A stretch of DNA of 55,440 nt from Methylobacterium isbiliense (GCF_022179325.1 NZ_BPQQ01000006.1:1-55440), one strand, 5' to 3'. Shown: positions 21,554-30,786, numbered from the stretch's first letter. A program made the numbers and translations. Notes: generated by a model from the letters alone, not told the origin.

Positions 21554-22888
21554 TCAGCTGCGGGAGCCTGCTCTCGGGAGGCGGACCTCGGCCCGCAAGC
21601 CGCCCTCCGGCCTGTTGTCGAGGCTGAGCACGCCGTCCTCCGCCTCGATCGCCCGCTTGGCGATGGTCAGCCCCAGGCCGGTCCCACCCGTGTTCCGGTT
21701 GCGCGAGCCCTCCAACCGGGTGAACGGCTCGAACACGCGGGTGATGTCCGCCGGCGGGATGCCGGGACCGTCGTCGTCGACCCGCACCACGAGCGCAGCC
21801 TCCTCCATCTCCAGGCCGATGCGCACCCGCGCCCCGTAGCGCACCCCGTTGTCGACGAGGTTCTCCAGCGCGCGACGGATGCCTACCGGCCGTACGGTCG
21901 CAAGCGCGCGGCCGGGTCCCCGATACTCGACGTCGCGACCCGCGTCCGTGGAGGCGTCGGCGATGCTCATCAGGAGGCTTGCGACGTTGGTGACCTGCTG
22001 GACCTCGGGGTCCGTGTCGCCGCGCAGATAGGAGAGCGTCGCGTCGATCATCGACTGCATCTCGTCGAGGTCGGACGCCATGGCCCGGCGCTCGCCCTCG
22101 TCCTCCACGCGGTCGATGCGCAGGCGAAGCCGGGCGATGGGCGTGCGGAGGTCGTGAGAGACGGCTGCGAGCGCCTGCGTCCGCTCGCCGACGAGTCGAT
22201 GGATGCGCTCCTGCATGGCATTGAGCGCCCGGCCGATCTCGCGCGTTTCATCCGGGCCGATCTCGGGAACCCGCACGACCGTGCCGTGCCCGATCAGGCC
22301 GGTGGCGTGTGTCAGCCCCCGGAGCGGTCCCGCGATCCAGTGCATCAGGGCGACGGCGGCCGCCCCGACGAGGATGGCCATGGCCGTGGCCAGGGAAGCC
22401 CAGGGAGCGGCATCGACCAGGCTCGGCGCGTGAGCCGACCGAAAGGTCAGGAGGCTCCCGTCCGGGAGCGGGAAGCTCCCGCGCAGGTCCTGCCGGTGGA
22501 GCGGCTCGTCCGGCGCCTCCAGGATGAGGCTGAGTTCTGGACCGAGGGTCGGCTCGAGGGCCAGGAGGCGGTCGCGCAGATGGCGGAGTGCGGGGGTGCT
22601 CGTGGGCGCGCCGGAGGATGGCGCGCTTGGGTCCCAGCCGATCTCGAAATGGTTCGACGAAAGGGCTCTGGCCTCGGTCGCGCGGTCGCCCGGCGGGCGT
22701 CTCAGCACGGCTTCGCGCGCGAGAACGAGTTGCCGGGCGATCTCGGACGCGAACGCCTCGTCGGCGGCGGCGGCGGCCGAGCGGCGGTAGAGCATCAGCG
22801 CGCCGGCATGGACCACGAGGACGGCCACGAGCAGGACTGCGACCGTCCGCCCTTCCAGGCTGCGGGCGAGTCCGATCATTCCCCTCAT
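21554..22888 (-). CDS. Sensor histidine kinase of the metal-array two-component system
   Basis: A 444-residue inner-membrane kinase. Helix 1 is near 15-35 and helix 2 near 163-185, enclosing a ~130-residue periplasmic sensor region, then a HAMP-like linker, the phospho-acceptor box AAVSHDLRTP with His245, the N box NLVDNGVRYG, and G boxes DDGPGIP and GGTGLGLTIAK. The ATG at 22888 overlaps the regulator stop by four bases, and the much longer upstream frame is a shadow of the regulator. It presumably senses periplasmic metal and controls the flanking efflux genes; this is inferred from position. Confidence 0.88.
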   Translation of the reverse strand: MRGMIGLARSLEGRTVAVLLVAVLVVHAGALMLYRRSAAAAADEAFASEIARQLVLAREAVLRRPPGDRATEARALSSNHFEIGWDPSAPSSGAPTSTPALRHLRDRLLALEPTLGPELSLILEAPDEPLHRQDLRGSFPLPDGSLLTFRSAHAPSLVDAAPWASLATAMAILVGAAAVALMHWIAGPLRGLTHATGLIGHGTVVRVPEIGPDETREIGRALNAMQERIHRLVGERTQALAAVSHDLRTPIARLRLRIDRVEDEGERRAMASDLDEMQSMIDATLSYLRGDTDPEVQQVTNVASLLMSIADASTDAGRDVEYRGPGRALATVRPVGIRRALENLVDNGVRYGARVRIGLEMEEAALVVRVDDDGPGIPPADITRVFEPFTRLEGSRNRNTGGTGLGLTIAKRAIEAEDGVLSLDNRPEGGLRAEVRLPRAGSRS

Positions 22889-23631
22889 GCCCGCACGACC
22901 TTGGCGGCCAGCATGTAGCCGGAGCCGCGCACCGTCTTGATGACGGGTGCCGAGCCCGCAGGTGGCTCGAGCTTGCGCCTGAGCCGGCTGACGAGCGTGT
23001 CGACGCTGCGGTCGGATGGCGCGGCGAGGCGCCCGCGGCTCATCTCCAGGATCTGCTCGCGACCGAGCACGCGCCCGGGATGCTCCAGGAAGACGAGGAG
23101 CAGGTCGTACTCCGCGCCCGACAGGTCCACGGCGGCTCCCTCCGGGTCGGCCAGGGCGCGGCTGCGCAGGTCGAGCCGCCAGCCGGCGAAGGTGAGTGCT
23201 TCCGGTCTCGCTGAGGCGGCCGGCACCGGCGCGATGGCGGCGCGGCGGAGCACGGCCCGTATCCGGGCGAGGAGCTCCGGACGGCCGAACGGCTTGGCGA
23301 CGTAGTCGTCGGCTCCGAGTTCGAGACCGAGAACGCGGTCCGCCTCCTCGTTGCGCGCGCTGAGCATGATGACCGGGACGGTGCCCCTGGTCCGGAGAGC
23401 CTTGAGCAGGTCGAACCCCGAGACGCCGGGCAGCATGACGTCGAGCAGGACGAGATCGACCGCGATATCGGGCAGGAGCGACCACATCTCGGCGCCGCCC
23501 CGGCAGCCCGTGACACGAAAGCCGCTCTCGCGCAGGATGCGGGTGACGAGCAGGCGCATGCCGTCGTCGTCCTCCACGAGGAGGACGTGTGCCGCCTCAG
23601 GGAACCGTTCGGCGTCCAGGGTCGAGGCCAT
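22885..23631 (-). CDS. OmpR/PhoB-family response regulator
   Basis: A 248-residue regulator. The receiver domain (AHVLLVEDDDG) has the phospho-acceptor Asp64 (LLDVMLPG) and the conserved Lys in DDYVAKPFG. The C-terminal winged helix contains LSGAEYDLLLVFLEHPGRVL and RSVDTLVSRLRRKLE, typical of the OmpR recognition domain. The ATG at 23631 (MASTLDAERF) is chosen; the frame is open further upstream to 23844, but that part is not receiver-like. It is coupled to the kinase gene by an ATGA overlap. Likely targets are the czc operons on either side and its own promoter, where a dyad is present. Confidence 0.88.
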   Translation of the reverse strand: MASTLDAERFPEAAHVLLVEDDDGMRLLVTRILRESGFRVTGCRGGAEMWSLLPDIAVDLVLLDVMLPGVSGFDLLKALRTRGTVPVIMLSARNEEADRVLGLELGADDYVAKPFGRPELLARIRAVLRRAAIAPVPAASARPEALTFAGWRLDLRSRALADPEGAAVDLSGAEYDLLLVFLEHPGRVLGREQILEMSRGRLAAPSDRSVDTLVSRLRRKLEPPAGSAPVIKTVRGSGYMLAAKVVRA

Positions 23632-23847
23632 CGTCACTCTCTTCGCCTGGCCGACCGGCTCGTCGAGGAGCGGCGGCCGCCATCGGAATTGCATCGCGCC
23701 GGAGTTGGAGGCGCTCATCACGAAGATGGCGCTCGAGCAGCTGTCGAAGCTGAACGCGGAATCGAATGAATGCTTCGATTGTATGAGGATGTATTTTGCG
23801 ACGGCAGCGCTTTGTACATCACATCGATCCGCTGTGACGAACACGAC

Positions 23848-23870
23848 ATTGACAGCGATCGACCGTCAAT
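23848..23870. promoter_or_regulatory. Dyad upstream of the response-regulator gene (candidate operator)
   Basis: attgac and gtcaat form 6-bp inverted arms separated by 11 bases, in the AT-rich gap between the two-component genes and the second czc operon. On the minus strand TTGACG in this dyad could serve as a -35 element. The site lies about 220 bases before the chosen regulator start. No experimental or comparative support. Confidence 0.3.
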
Positions 23871-23912
23871 ACGCATGCAAACGCTCGCCATCTTCTTGGC
23901 TGCCGGGTGCGC

Positions 23913-24269
23913 TCACGTGGGTGGGGTGCGCAGCGTGCGATAGAGAGCGTGCACCGCGTCCATGTAGTCCTGCTCCGGATGGGTGGCGCAATGGTCGCGG
24001 AGGAAGGCCGCCTGCCGGGGCAGCGGGAAGGAGGGTGGTGCGAGGTCGAGACCCTCGTCGACGCCGGGCGGCGAGCGGATCAGCGCTCCGCTCATGAACC
24101 CCTGCGCCCACGCCAGAAAATCCCGCTCCGCCGAGGGTGTGCGGGCGATCTCGGCGCTGAACTGCGCACAGCTTACGGCGCCCACGCCAACGATCTTGTC
24201 GGTCTCGGCGGCGGCGCTGAATGCGCAGCCCGCACCGAAAGCGAGGGCGAGTCCAACCAACCGGATCAT
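23913..24269 (-). CDS. Small exported hypothetical protein
   Basis: A 118-residue protein with a signal peptide (MIRLVGLALAFGAGCAFSAAA) and a mature part with two Cys residues (VSCAQFSAEIAR and LRDHCATHP) likely to form a disulfide, plus WAQGFMSGA. The spacing is like that of several small secreted proteins of unknown role. Its ATG overlaps the stop of the preceding gene (ATGA), so it is translated with the second czc operon. No metal motif stands out. Confidence 0.65.
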   Translation of the reverse strand: MIRLVGLALAFGAGCAFSAAAETDKIVGVGAVSCAQFSAEIARTPSAERDFLAWAQGFMSGALIRSPPGVDEGLDLAPPSFPLPRQAAFLRDHCATHPEQDYMDAVHALYRTLRTPPT

Positions 24270-24532
24270 GGCATCTCGTCCTCTGCGCCGTGATGGCGCG
24301 GATCGTCGGGTAGGCAGATGCGGCCGGTGCAGACGACGATCACCCGGTCAGGCGTTGAGCCAAGACAGGTCACGTCATAGACGGTCCGCGGACCGTCACG
24401 CTGAATCAGGCTGGTGCTACGCGCGATACAGCCGGCTTGCTGCAGGGCGCGCTTCAGCAGGTGATGGTCGGCCTGCGCGGGACCGGCCGCGAGCATGGCT
24501 CCAAGGGCGAGAAGCGCAAGGCGGGGCATCAT
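24266..24532 (-). CDS. Small exported Cys-containing protein in czc operon 2
   Basis: An 88-residue protein: signal peptide (MMPRLALLALGAMLAAGPAQA) and a short mature domain with four Cys (QQAGCIARS, VTCLGST, VVCTGRICLP), probably two disulfides or a metal site. AGGAGGTGATC directly upstream of the ATG at 24532 is a near-perfect ribosome-binding site and fixes the start. It follows the pump gene by 11 bases and overlaps the next gene by four, so all are one transcript. Confidence 0.7.
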   Translation of the reverse strand: MMPRLALLALGAMLAAGPAQADHHLLKRALQQAGCIARSTSLIQRDGPRTVYDVTCLGSTPDRVIVVCTGRICLPDDPRHHGAEDEMP

Positions 24533-24543
24533 CGGATCACCTC

Positions 24544-27500
24544 CTATTCGGCCGCTTGCCGCAGGCGCGGGTAGGTCGAACGCTCCGGCACGTCGATGGC
24601 AGGGGCCGCGGCCTTCGTCGTCCCGAACCGGGCATAGAGAGCCGGCAGCACGACCAGGGTGAGTAGGGTCGCACTGATCAGGCCGCCGATCACGACGGTG
24701 GCGAGCGGGCGCTGCACCTCCGCTCCGGTGTCGGTGGCGATCGCCATCGGCACGAAGCCGAGCGAGGCCACGAGGGCGGTCATCGCCACCGGGCGCAGGC
24801 GGGTGAGCGCCCCCTCGACGATCGCCGCGCGTTTTTCCATGCCGCTCTGCATCAGGTGCTTGATGAAGGTCAGCATCACGAGGCCGTTGAGCACCGCCAC
24901 GCCGGAAAGTGCGATGAAGCCGACCGCCGCCGGCACCGAGAACGGCATGTCCCGCAGCCACAGGGCGACGATGCCGCCGGTCAGCGCCAACGGTACCGCG
25001 CTGAACACCAGGAGTGCGTCCCGGGGCGAGCCCAGCGCCGAGTAGAGCAGCAGGAAGATGAGGACGAAGCAGCCCGGCACGACCACCATCAGGCGCTGGC
25101 GGGCCGCGGCGAGGTTCTCGAACTGCCCGCCCCAGGTCACCCAGGCGCCCGCCGGAAGCTGGACCTCGGAGGCGACCTTGCCTTGCGCCTCCGCCACGAC
25201 CGAGGCGATGTCGCGCCCGCGCACGTTGGCGGTCACGACGATGCGCCGCTTGCCGTTTTCGCGCGAGATCTGGTTCGGACCCTCCGAGAAGTGGAAGGAT
25301 GCCAACTGCCGAAGCGGCACCGAAGCCGCCTTGCCCCCGGTCGGCAAGGGCACCGGAAGGTTCCGGAGTGCCTCGATGTCGTCGCGCACCCGGTCGGGCA
25401 GGCGCACCACGATGTCGAAGCGGCGGTCGCCCTCGAACACCACGCCCGCCTCGCGCCCGCCGATGGCGGCACCTACGACGTCCTGCACGGCGGCGTGACT
25501 CAGACCGAGCCGGGCGATCTCGGCCTTGTCGACCTTGATCTCCAGCACCGGCAGCCCCGAGACCTGCTCGACCTTGACGTCCTGGGCGCCCTCGACACCG
25601 CGCAGGATGCCGGCGACGCGGTTGGCGGCCGGCAGGAGCGCGGGAAAGTCCTCGCCGAACACCTTCACGGCGAGGTCGCCGCGGGTGCCGGCCAGGAGCT
25701 CGTTGAAGCGCATCTGAATGGGCTGCGTGAACTCGTAGTTGTTGCCGGGCACCTTGTTCACGGCGGCTTGGATCTGCTCGATGAGCTCGTCCTTCGGCAG
25801 GCCCGGGTCGGGCCATTCCGCTTGCGGCTTGAGCATGATGAAAGTGTCCGAGACGTTCGGCGGCATCGGGTCGGTGGCGACCTCCGCCGTGCCGGTCTTG
25901 CTGAACACGAAGGCCACCTGCGGGAAGGCGGTGACGGCCTTCTCGACCGCGAGCTGCATCTCCTGCGACTGGGTGAGGGACGTGGACGGAATGCGCATGG
26001 CGTGCATCGCCAGGTTCTTCTCGTCGAGCTGCGGAATGAACTCCTGCCCGAGCCGCAGGAACAGCAGCCCGCTACCCAGGAAGAGCAGCACGGCGAGGCC
26101 CACCACCGTCATGGGGAAGCGCAACGCTCCCGCGAGCGCCGGGCGGTAGACCACCTTGAGACCGCGGATGAAGAGGTTCTCCTTCTCCTGCACTCGCCCC
26201 GTGATGACGATGGCGATGAGGGCCGGCACGAAGGTCAGGGACAGCACGAAGGCGCAGAGAAGCGCGATGATGACCGTGAGGGCCATCGGCGCGAACATCT
26301 TGCCCTCGACGCCCGAGAAGGTGAGGAGTGGGACGTAGACGAGCAGGATGATGGCCTGCCCGTAGACGGAGGGCTTGATCATCTCCTCGGCCGAGGCGTG
26401 CACGGTCGCCAACCGCTCCTGCAGGGTGAGCGTCCGCCCGGCCTCCTGCTGCCTTTCGGAGAGGTGGCGCAGCGAGTTCTCGGCGATGATGACGGCGCCG
26501 TCCACGATGAGGCCGAAATCGAGCGCGCCGAGCGACATCAGGTTGGCGCTGATCCGCCCCTGCACCATCCCGGTCATCGTCATCAGCATGGCGACTGGGA
26601 TGACGAGTGCCGTGACGAGGGCCGCGCGGAAGTTCCCGAGCAGCAGGAACAGCACCGCGACGACGAGGCCCGCGCCCTCCAGAAGGTTCTTGGCGACCGT
26701 GCGGATGGTGGCATCGACCAGCAGCGTGCGGTCGAGGACGGTGCGGATCTCGACTTGGGGCGGGAGCGAGCGCGCGATCTCCTTCAGGCGGGCGTCGACG
26801 GCAGCCGAGACGGTGCGGCTGTTGCCGCCGATCAGCATCAGGGCCGTGCCGACCACGGCCTCCTCGCCGTTCTCGCTCGCCGAGCCGGTACGCAGCTCGC
26901 GCCCGATGCGCACCTCGGCCACGTCGGACACCCTGACGGGCACGCCGCCGCGGGTGGCGACGACGATGCGGCCGATCTCCTCCATGCTCTCGATGCGCCC
27001 GGCCGAGCGGACGACATAGCCCTCGCCGTTGCGCTCCAGGTAGCCCGCTCCGCGGTTCTGGTTGTTCTGCTCGACGGCCTCGGCGAGGTCCTTGAAGGAG
27101 AGACCCAGGCCGATCAGCTTCGCCGGATCCGGCTGGACGTGATATTGCTTCTCGAACCCGCCGATCACATCGACGCCGGCAACGCCGGCAACCGTCTTGA
27201 GCTGCGGACTGACGATCCAATCCTGCACGGTGCGCAGGTAGGCGGCCTGCTCGAAGCCTGGCCGCAGGCGCTGCCCCTCGGGCGTCAAGTAGCTCCCGTC
27301 CGACTGGAAGCCCGGTTGACCATTTTTGACGGCTTCCTTGGCCGGGCGGGCGTAATGGACGGTCCACATGTAGATCTCGCCGAGGCCCGTGGAGATCGGG
27401 CCCATGCGGACCTCGGCCCCGGCCGGGAGGTCACCCTTCACCTGCCCGAGGCGCTCGTTCACCTGCTGGCGGGCGAAGTAGACGTCGGTGGCCTCGCTGA

Positions 27501-27789
27501 ACACGGCCGTGACCTGCGAGAAGCCGTTGCGCGAGAGCGAGCGCGTGTAGTCCAGGCCGGGGATGCCGGCGAGCGCGGTCTCGATCGGATAGGTCACCTG
27601 CTTCTCGACGTCGAAGGGCGAGAGCTGGGGCACCACCGTGTTCACCTGGACCTGGTTGTTGGTGATGTCGGGCACCGCGTCGATGGGCAGCCTGGTCAGG
27701 GAGTAGATCCCGAGCGCCGCGGCGAGCAGCGACAGCAGCAGGACGAGCCAGCGCTGCCGCACCGAGAAGGCGAGGATGCGGGAGATCAT
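24544..27789 (-). CDS. czcA: Heavy-metal RND efflux pump, CzcA type (copy 2)
   Basis: A 1081-residue RND transporter closely related to the copy at 15833. The helix-4 signature DFGLIVDGAVIIAEN begins at Asp424, again the Zn/Co/Cd-like subgroup, and PDITNNQVQ and SLSRNGFSQVTA of the porter region are conserved. The gene appears full length with no frameshift. The start follows the adaptor stop by 11 bases. The last ~100 codons before the C-terminus are nearly identical in DNA to copy 1, while other parts differ at many third positions, suggesting gene conversion or patchy selection. Confidence 0.95.
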   Translation of the reverse strand: MISRILAFSVRQRWLVLLLSLLAAALGIYSLTRLPIDAVPDITNNQVQVNTVVPQLSPFDVEKQVTYPIETALAGIPGLDYTRSLSRNGFSQVTAVFSEATDVYFARQQVNERLGQVKGDLPAGAEVRMGPISTGLGEIYMWTVHYARPAKEAVKNGQPGFQSDGSYLTPEGQRLRPGFEQAAYLRTVQDWIVSPQLKTVAGVAGVDVIGGFEKQYHVQPDPAKLIGLGLSFKDLAEAVEQNNQNRGAGYLERNGEGYVVRSAGRIESMEEIGRIVVATRGGVPVRVSDVAEVRIGRELRTGSASENGEEAVVGTALMLIGGNSRTVSAAVDARLKEIARSLPPQVEIRTVLDRTLLVDATIRTVAKNLLEGAGLVVAVLFLLLGNFRAALVTALVIPVAMLMTMTGMVQGRISANLMSLGALDFGLIVDGAVIIAENSLRHLSERQQEAGRTLTLQERLATVHASAEEMIKPSVYGQAIILLVYVPLLTFSGVEGKMFAPMALTVIIALLCAFVLSLTFVPALIAIVITGRVQEKENLFIRGLKVVYRPALAGALRFPMTVVGLAVLLFLGSGLLFLRLGQEFIPQLDEKNLAMHAMRIPSTSLTQSQEMQLAVEKAVTAFPQVAFVFSKTGTAEVATDPMPPNVSDTFIMLKPQAEWPDPGLPKDELIEQIQAAVNKVPGNNYEFTQPIQMRFNELLAGTRGDLAVKVFGEDFPALLPAANRVAGILRGVEGAQDVKVEQVSGLPVLEIKVDKAEIARLGLSHAAVQDVVGAAIGGREAGVVFEGDRRFDIVVRLPDRVRDDIEALRNLPVPLPTGGKAASVPLRQLASFHFSEGPNQISRENGKRRIVVTANVRGRDIASVVAEAQGKVASEVQLPAGAWVTWGGQFENLAAARQRLMVVVPGCFVLIFLLLYSALGSPRDALLVFSAVPLALTGGIVALWLRDMPFSVPAAVGFIALSGVAVLNGLVMLTFIKHLMQSGMEKRAAIVEGALTRLRPVAMTALVASLGFVPMAIATDTGAEVQRPLATVVIGGLISATLLTLVVLPALYARFGTTKAAAPAIDVPERSTYPRLRQAAE

Positions 27790-27800
27790 GACGGCGCCCC

Positions 27801-29141
27801 TCAGTGCTGGTGCTCGGCCTCGGCCTTGCCGAGTTCCGCCTTGAGGACGAAGGAGTTCGCGGTCGCGACCTCGTCGCCGGCGTCGAGCCCGAAGACGACC
27901 TCGACGGCCTCCTCGTCGCCCTTGCCGAGCACGACCTCCCGCTTCTCGAAGCCCTCCTTGGTGCGCACGAACACGACTTGCTCGCCGCCGACGATCTGCA
28001 AGGCACCGCGGGGCAGACGCAGGTCCACCGGCTGCTCCTCGACGGAGACCCGGACCGTGGCGAAGGAGCCCGGCCGCCAGGCCAGGTCGGGGTTGTCGAC
28101 CGCGGCGATGACCTTGGCCGAGCGGGTGTCCTGGTTCAGCATCGGGCTGACGAAGACGATCTTGCCGGGGGAGTCCTTGCCCTCGGGGCCAGGCGTCAGC
28201 GTCACCGCCTGGCCTTCCTTGATCGCGGCAAGGTCGCCCGTCGGCACGGCGAGTTCGACCCAGACGCGCGACAGGTCGGCGATGGTGTAGATCTCCTTCT
28301 CCTGCCCCTCGTCGTTGACCGGGGAGCCGACGTCCACCTTGCGCTCGATGACCCGGCCGGCGATGGGCGCCCGCAGGCTGTAGCGCTGCAGTCCGAGGAT
28401 CGGCGCGCGGCGCAGGCCGACCAAGTGCTCGTCCTCGCCGGCCGCGAGCTTGGCAGGCGGCGACTTGACCGCGAGCGCGCTCACTTCGTCATCGGGCACG
28501 CCGAGGGCCGAGAGCTTCTGTCGGGCAAGGTCCACCTTGAGCTGCGCCTCGATCAGGGCGGTCCGGGCGCGCAGGAACTGCTGCTCGGCCGAGACCTTCT
28601 TGTCCCAGAGCTCGTGATCGCGCTCGAACAGGGTCTGCTGCAGCTCCAGGCCGACCACGGCGGCGATGAAGTCGTTCTTGGCGTCGGCCACCTCGCGGCT
28701 GTCGAGCACCGCCACGATCTCGTTCTTCGTCACGGTGTCGCCGATGCGCCTACGCAGTTCGGCCACGGTGCCGACGACCTTGGCGGCGACGCGGGCGATT
28801 CGGTCGGCGTCGGGCACCACCGTCCCGGGCACGGCGAGAGTGCGCCTCAACACGCCCTTGTCGATGGGCGCCACCTCGATCCTGGCTCCGGAGATCTGCT
28901 CAGGCGTGAGAGTGACAACGCCCTCGGAGCCCTTCTCGCCTTCGCCGTGCCCGTGTCCGTGCCCGCCATGCCCATGGGAGTGCCCGGCATGTCCGCCGCC
29001 GCCGGTCGGCTTGGGCTTGACGAGGGCGTCGAGGCCGGAGGCCGCGACGAGCGACTTGGCGCCGGTGGACACCTCGGGCACGAGGGCGCCCACGGCGACA
29101 CCTACCGCCAGGGCGGCCGGGACCAACAGGTGACGGAACAT
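27801..29141 (-). CDS. czcB: RND periplasmic adaptor, CzcB type (copy 2)
   Basis: A 446-residue membrane-fusion protein with an N-terminal anchor (MFRHLLVPAALAVGVAVGA), a strongly His-rich linker (HAGHSHGHGGHGHGHGEG), helical hairpin and lipoyl regions, and a C-terminal beta domain (VDLRLPRGALQIVGGEQVVF). The ATG at 29141 is preferred to the one at 29156, since GGGGA is suitably placed upstream of it. It is the partner of the pump that follows and is preceded by a Cys/His small-protein gene, as at the other RND loci. Confidence 0.92.
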   Translation of the reverse strand: MFRHLLVPAALAVGVAVGALVPEVSTGAKSLVAASGLDALVKPKPTGGGGHAGHSHGHGGHGHGHGEGEKGSEGVVTLTPEQISGARIEVAPIDKGVLRRTLAVPGTVVPDADRIARVAAKVVGTVAELRRRIGDTVTKNEIVAVLDSREVADAKNDFIAAVVGLELQQTLFERDHELWDKKVSAEQQFLRARTALIEAQLKVDLARQKLSALGVPDDEVSALAVKSPPAKLAAGEDEHLVGLRRAPILGLQRYSLRAPIAGRVIERKVDVGSPVNDEGQEKEIYTIADLSRVWVELAVPTGDLAAIKEGQAVTLTPGPEGKDSPGKIVFVSPMLNQDTRSAKVIAAVDNPDLAWRPGSFATVRVSVEEQPVDLRLPRGALQIVGGEQVVFVRTKEGFEKREVVLGKGDEEAVEVVFGLDAGDEVATANSFVLKAELGKAEAEHQH

Positions 29142-29259
29142 CTCTGAATTCCCCATGCGGACCGCTACGGGCGATCTAGGTCGAGCTCAACCTGGACAGG
29201 GGCCCCGGCCCTCGCGCCAGGGCAGCGTCCACTCGGGACCGGCTCGGCCGTCCCGGGTG

Positions 29260-29640
29260 TCAGGCGCGGGGCGGCTTGAGGGGCGGGGCGGTCGTGCGGA
29301 CGTGGACTGCGTCGTCGGACCAAGCGTAGCGGACACCCGTGACCGGGGTGGCGACGGGCATGGGCGGCGCGGTCGCGGGAGTTGCCGCATGGCGGCAGGC
29401 GCAGTGAGCGCAGTGGGCAACGTGCCCATCGGCGGGCGCGCCGTCGTGGTCCGCATCGGCGACGACCAGGGTCAGGTGAAGGGCCTCATGGAGCGGGGTC
29501 TCGCCGGCCGGAATCTCCTGGACAGGCAAAGCGAGAAGAAGGGCCAGGACTAAGGCAACGCTCCGCACGAGCGCACGCCACCAGGCGACCGCGTCGCGGC
29601 GGTTGCTCCTCGGCATCGTGCTGGTCGCGACGTGCGTCAC
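29260..29640 (-). CDS. Small membrane-anchored Cys/His protein upstream of czcB copy 2 (PPR-tail family)
   Basis: A 126-residue protein: basic N-terminus, one hydrophobic helix (SVALVLALLLALPV), His/Asp segment (ADADHDGAPADGH), the cluster VAHCAHCACRH at ~76-86, and a tail ending APPLKPPRA. The layout matches the gene at 20553. The GTG at 29640 is used, with AGGA upstream; an ATG eight codons later is possible. Likely periplasmic metal binding, inferred from the Cys/His cluster and position. Confidence 0.68.
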   Translation of the reverse strand: MTHVATSTMPRSNRRDAVAWWRALVRSVALVLALLLALPVQEIPAGETPLHEALHLTLVVADADHDGAPADGHVAHCAHCACRHAATPATAPPMPVATPVTGVRYAWSDDAVHVRTTAPPLKPPRA

Positions 29641-29658
29641 AGGTCCATCCTGGGCTTC

Positions 29659-30051
29659 CTAGCGGCTCGCGTCGAGAGTGTAGCGGCCCTTGCCGGCCTC
29701 TCCCTTGGCGGTCTTGAGCGACACGGTCGCCCGGAACTTCCCGTCGACGGCGAAATCCACCTTGCCGGAAAGCCGGTTGTCGCCGGCTGGTTTCATCTCG
29801 ACGGTCCTCTGCTCGTTGCCCTTCGCGAGGACTATGGCTGTGGCGGATAGGGTCGAGGCGTCGACCTTCCTGTCCTGCTCGTCGAGGACGTGCAGGGTCA
29901 TCTCCGAGCCTTTCACCACGAGTTCGGCCTCGTAGGGGCCGATCTGCTTGATCTGGCCACCGTTCGGGGCGGGGTGATCGTGAGCCAACGCCGTCGTCGC
30001 CAAGCCGGCTGCCAAGCCTAGAGCTATTGTCCCGATCCGAAGATGCCTCAT
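29659..30051 (-). CDS. Exported beta-domain protein with PNGG motif
   Basis: A 130-residue periplasmic protein: signal peptide (MRHLRIGTIALGLAAGLATTALA), then HDHPAPNGGQIKQIGPYEAE and a beta-rich domain (LHVLDEQDRKVDAS, VSLKTAKGEAG). The same PNGG start and strand pattern occur in the 119-residue protein at 36606, and a related strand pattern occurs in the N-terminal domains of the adaptors at 31714 and 47036. This points to a shared carbohydrate-binding-like or metal-related beta sandwich. The ATG at 30051 is preceded by GGGAGA. First gene of czc operon 2. Confidence 0.72.
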   Translation of the reverse strand: MRHLRIGTIALGLAAGLATTALAHDHPAPNGGQIKQIGPYEAELVVKGSEMTLHVLDEQDRKVDASTLSATAIVLAKGNEQRTVEMKPAGDNRLSGKVDFAVDGKFRATVSLKTAKGEAGKGRYTLDASR

Positions 30052-30418
30052 CCGTGCCGTCTCCCTCGAACCGCATCCAACCCGCACCATGGAAGCTCCA
30101 GCCGCTAGAGGAGCAAGGGTCTTGCGGCCTGAAGCCCCGGCGCGTGCGGGGGCTGACCCAACCTGGGCGCAATGAGGCACAGGCGCAAGGCGTCGTTCAG
30201 CAAATACTCATCCAGCGTGTCACAGAGTGCGGTACGTCACATCGGTATCGTGGCTTCTTAAGTCACCGTGAGAGCACCTCCAGGTCCTGCCTAGCAACGG
30301 CGACGAACCAATACGTCGCTCAGCTTCGGGCGCGGGAACCTGCGAGTTCCGAAGGCCGGCGCGAGCCGGCGATGATCTGTCACGCTTGAGGAACCTGCAC
30401 CGGGTTCAGGAGACTGCC
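30052..30418. other. Divergent promoter region between czc operon 2 and the His-rich plus-strand genes
   Basis: About 370 bases with no supported gene. It must contain the promoters for the minus-strand operon starting at 30051 and the plus-strand operon at 30419. Small stems (ggaac/gttcc near 30335-30350 and gaacc/ggttc near 30391-30407) are present, but I could not assign a sigma-factor or operator motif with confidence. Confidence 0.4.
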
Positions 30419-30727
30419 ATGCTGAAGCGCGCCCTTCCGTTCCTGTCCGCCCTTGCCCTCGCCGCTGCGGTGTCCGCCGGCTCCGCCCAAGCCATGCCGC
30501 TCGGGGCCTCCGTCGGCCTTGCCGCGCAGGACGCACCTCCCACCGTGCAGCAGGCCCAGTGGGGAGGACATGGTCACCATCATCATGGCTGGGGTCATCA
30601 CCATCATCGCCATGGCTGGGGCCACCGTCATCACTGGGGCCACCACCATCATCACTACCGGCCGAGCTACTACGGCTGGGGCCACCACCATCACCACCAC
30701 CATCGTGGCCACCATCACCACTACTGA
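30419..30727 (+). CDS. Exported His-rich metal-binding protein
   Basis: A 102-residue protein: signal peptide (MLKRALPFLSALALAAAVS through AQA) and a mature C-terminal half made almost wholly of His/Gly/Trp/Tyr repeats (GHGHHHHGWGHHHH and similar), about 29 His in all. It would bind many Zn, Ni, Cu or Co ions in the periplasm as a buffer. AGGAG seven to eight bases before the ATG at 30419 fixes the start. It opens the third RND cluster and has a shorter counterpart at 49555 opening the fourth. Confidence 0.78.
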   Translation: MLKRALPFLSALALAAAVSAGSAQAMPLGASVGLAAQDAPPTVQQAQWGGHGHHHHGWGHHHHRHGWGHRHHWGHHHHHYRPSYYGWGHHHHHHHRGHHHHY

Positions 30728-30755
30728 GCCGCGGATTCCGCGATCTCGGGGTGGC

Positions 30756-30786
30756 GCTGCTGCGTCGACGGAACCGACGCAGCAGC
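30756..30786 (+). terminator. GC-rich 12-bp perfect hairpin after the His-rich gene
   Basis: gctgctgcgtcg pairs exactly with cgacgcagcagc across a 7-nt loop, 28 bases after the stop of the His-rich gene. No U-tract follows, so it may act as an attenuator or RNA-stabilising stem rather than a full terminator. Confidence 0.45.

Noticed and set aside
21551-22918. 455-codon plus-strand frame antisense to the histidine kinase
   Set aside because: The minus strand carries ordered H, N and G boxes; the plus frame is featureless.
24856-28290. Long plus-strand frame antisense to czcA/czcB copy 2
   Set aside because: Same GC-driven shadow; low-complexity translation and no ribosome-binding site.
30330-30418. 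GGAAC motifs as stress-sigma (EcfG) promoters before the His-rich gene
   Set aside because: No matching -10 element (CGTT) at the usual spacing could be found for either GGAAC.
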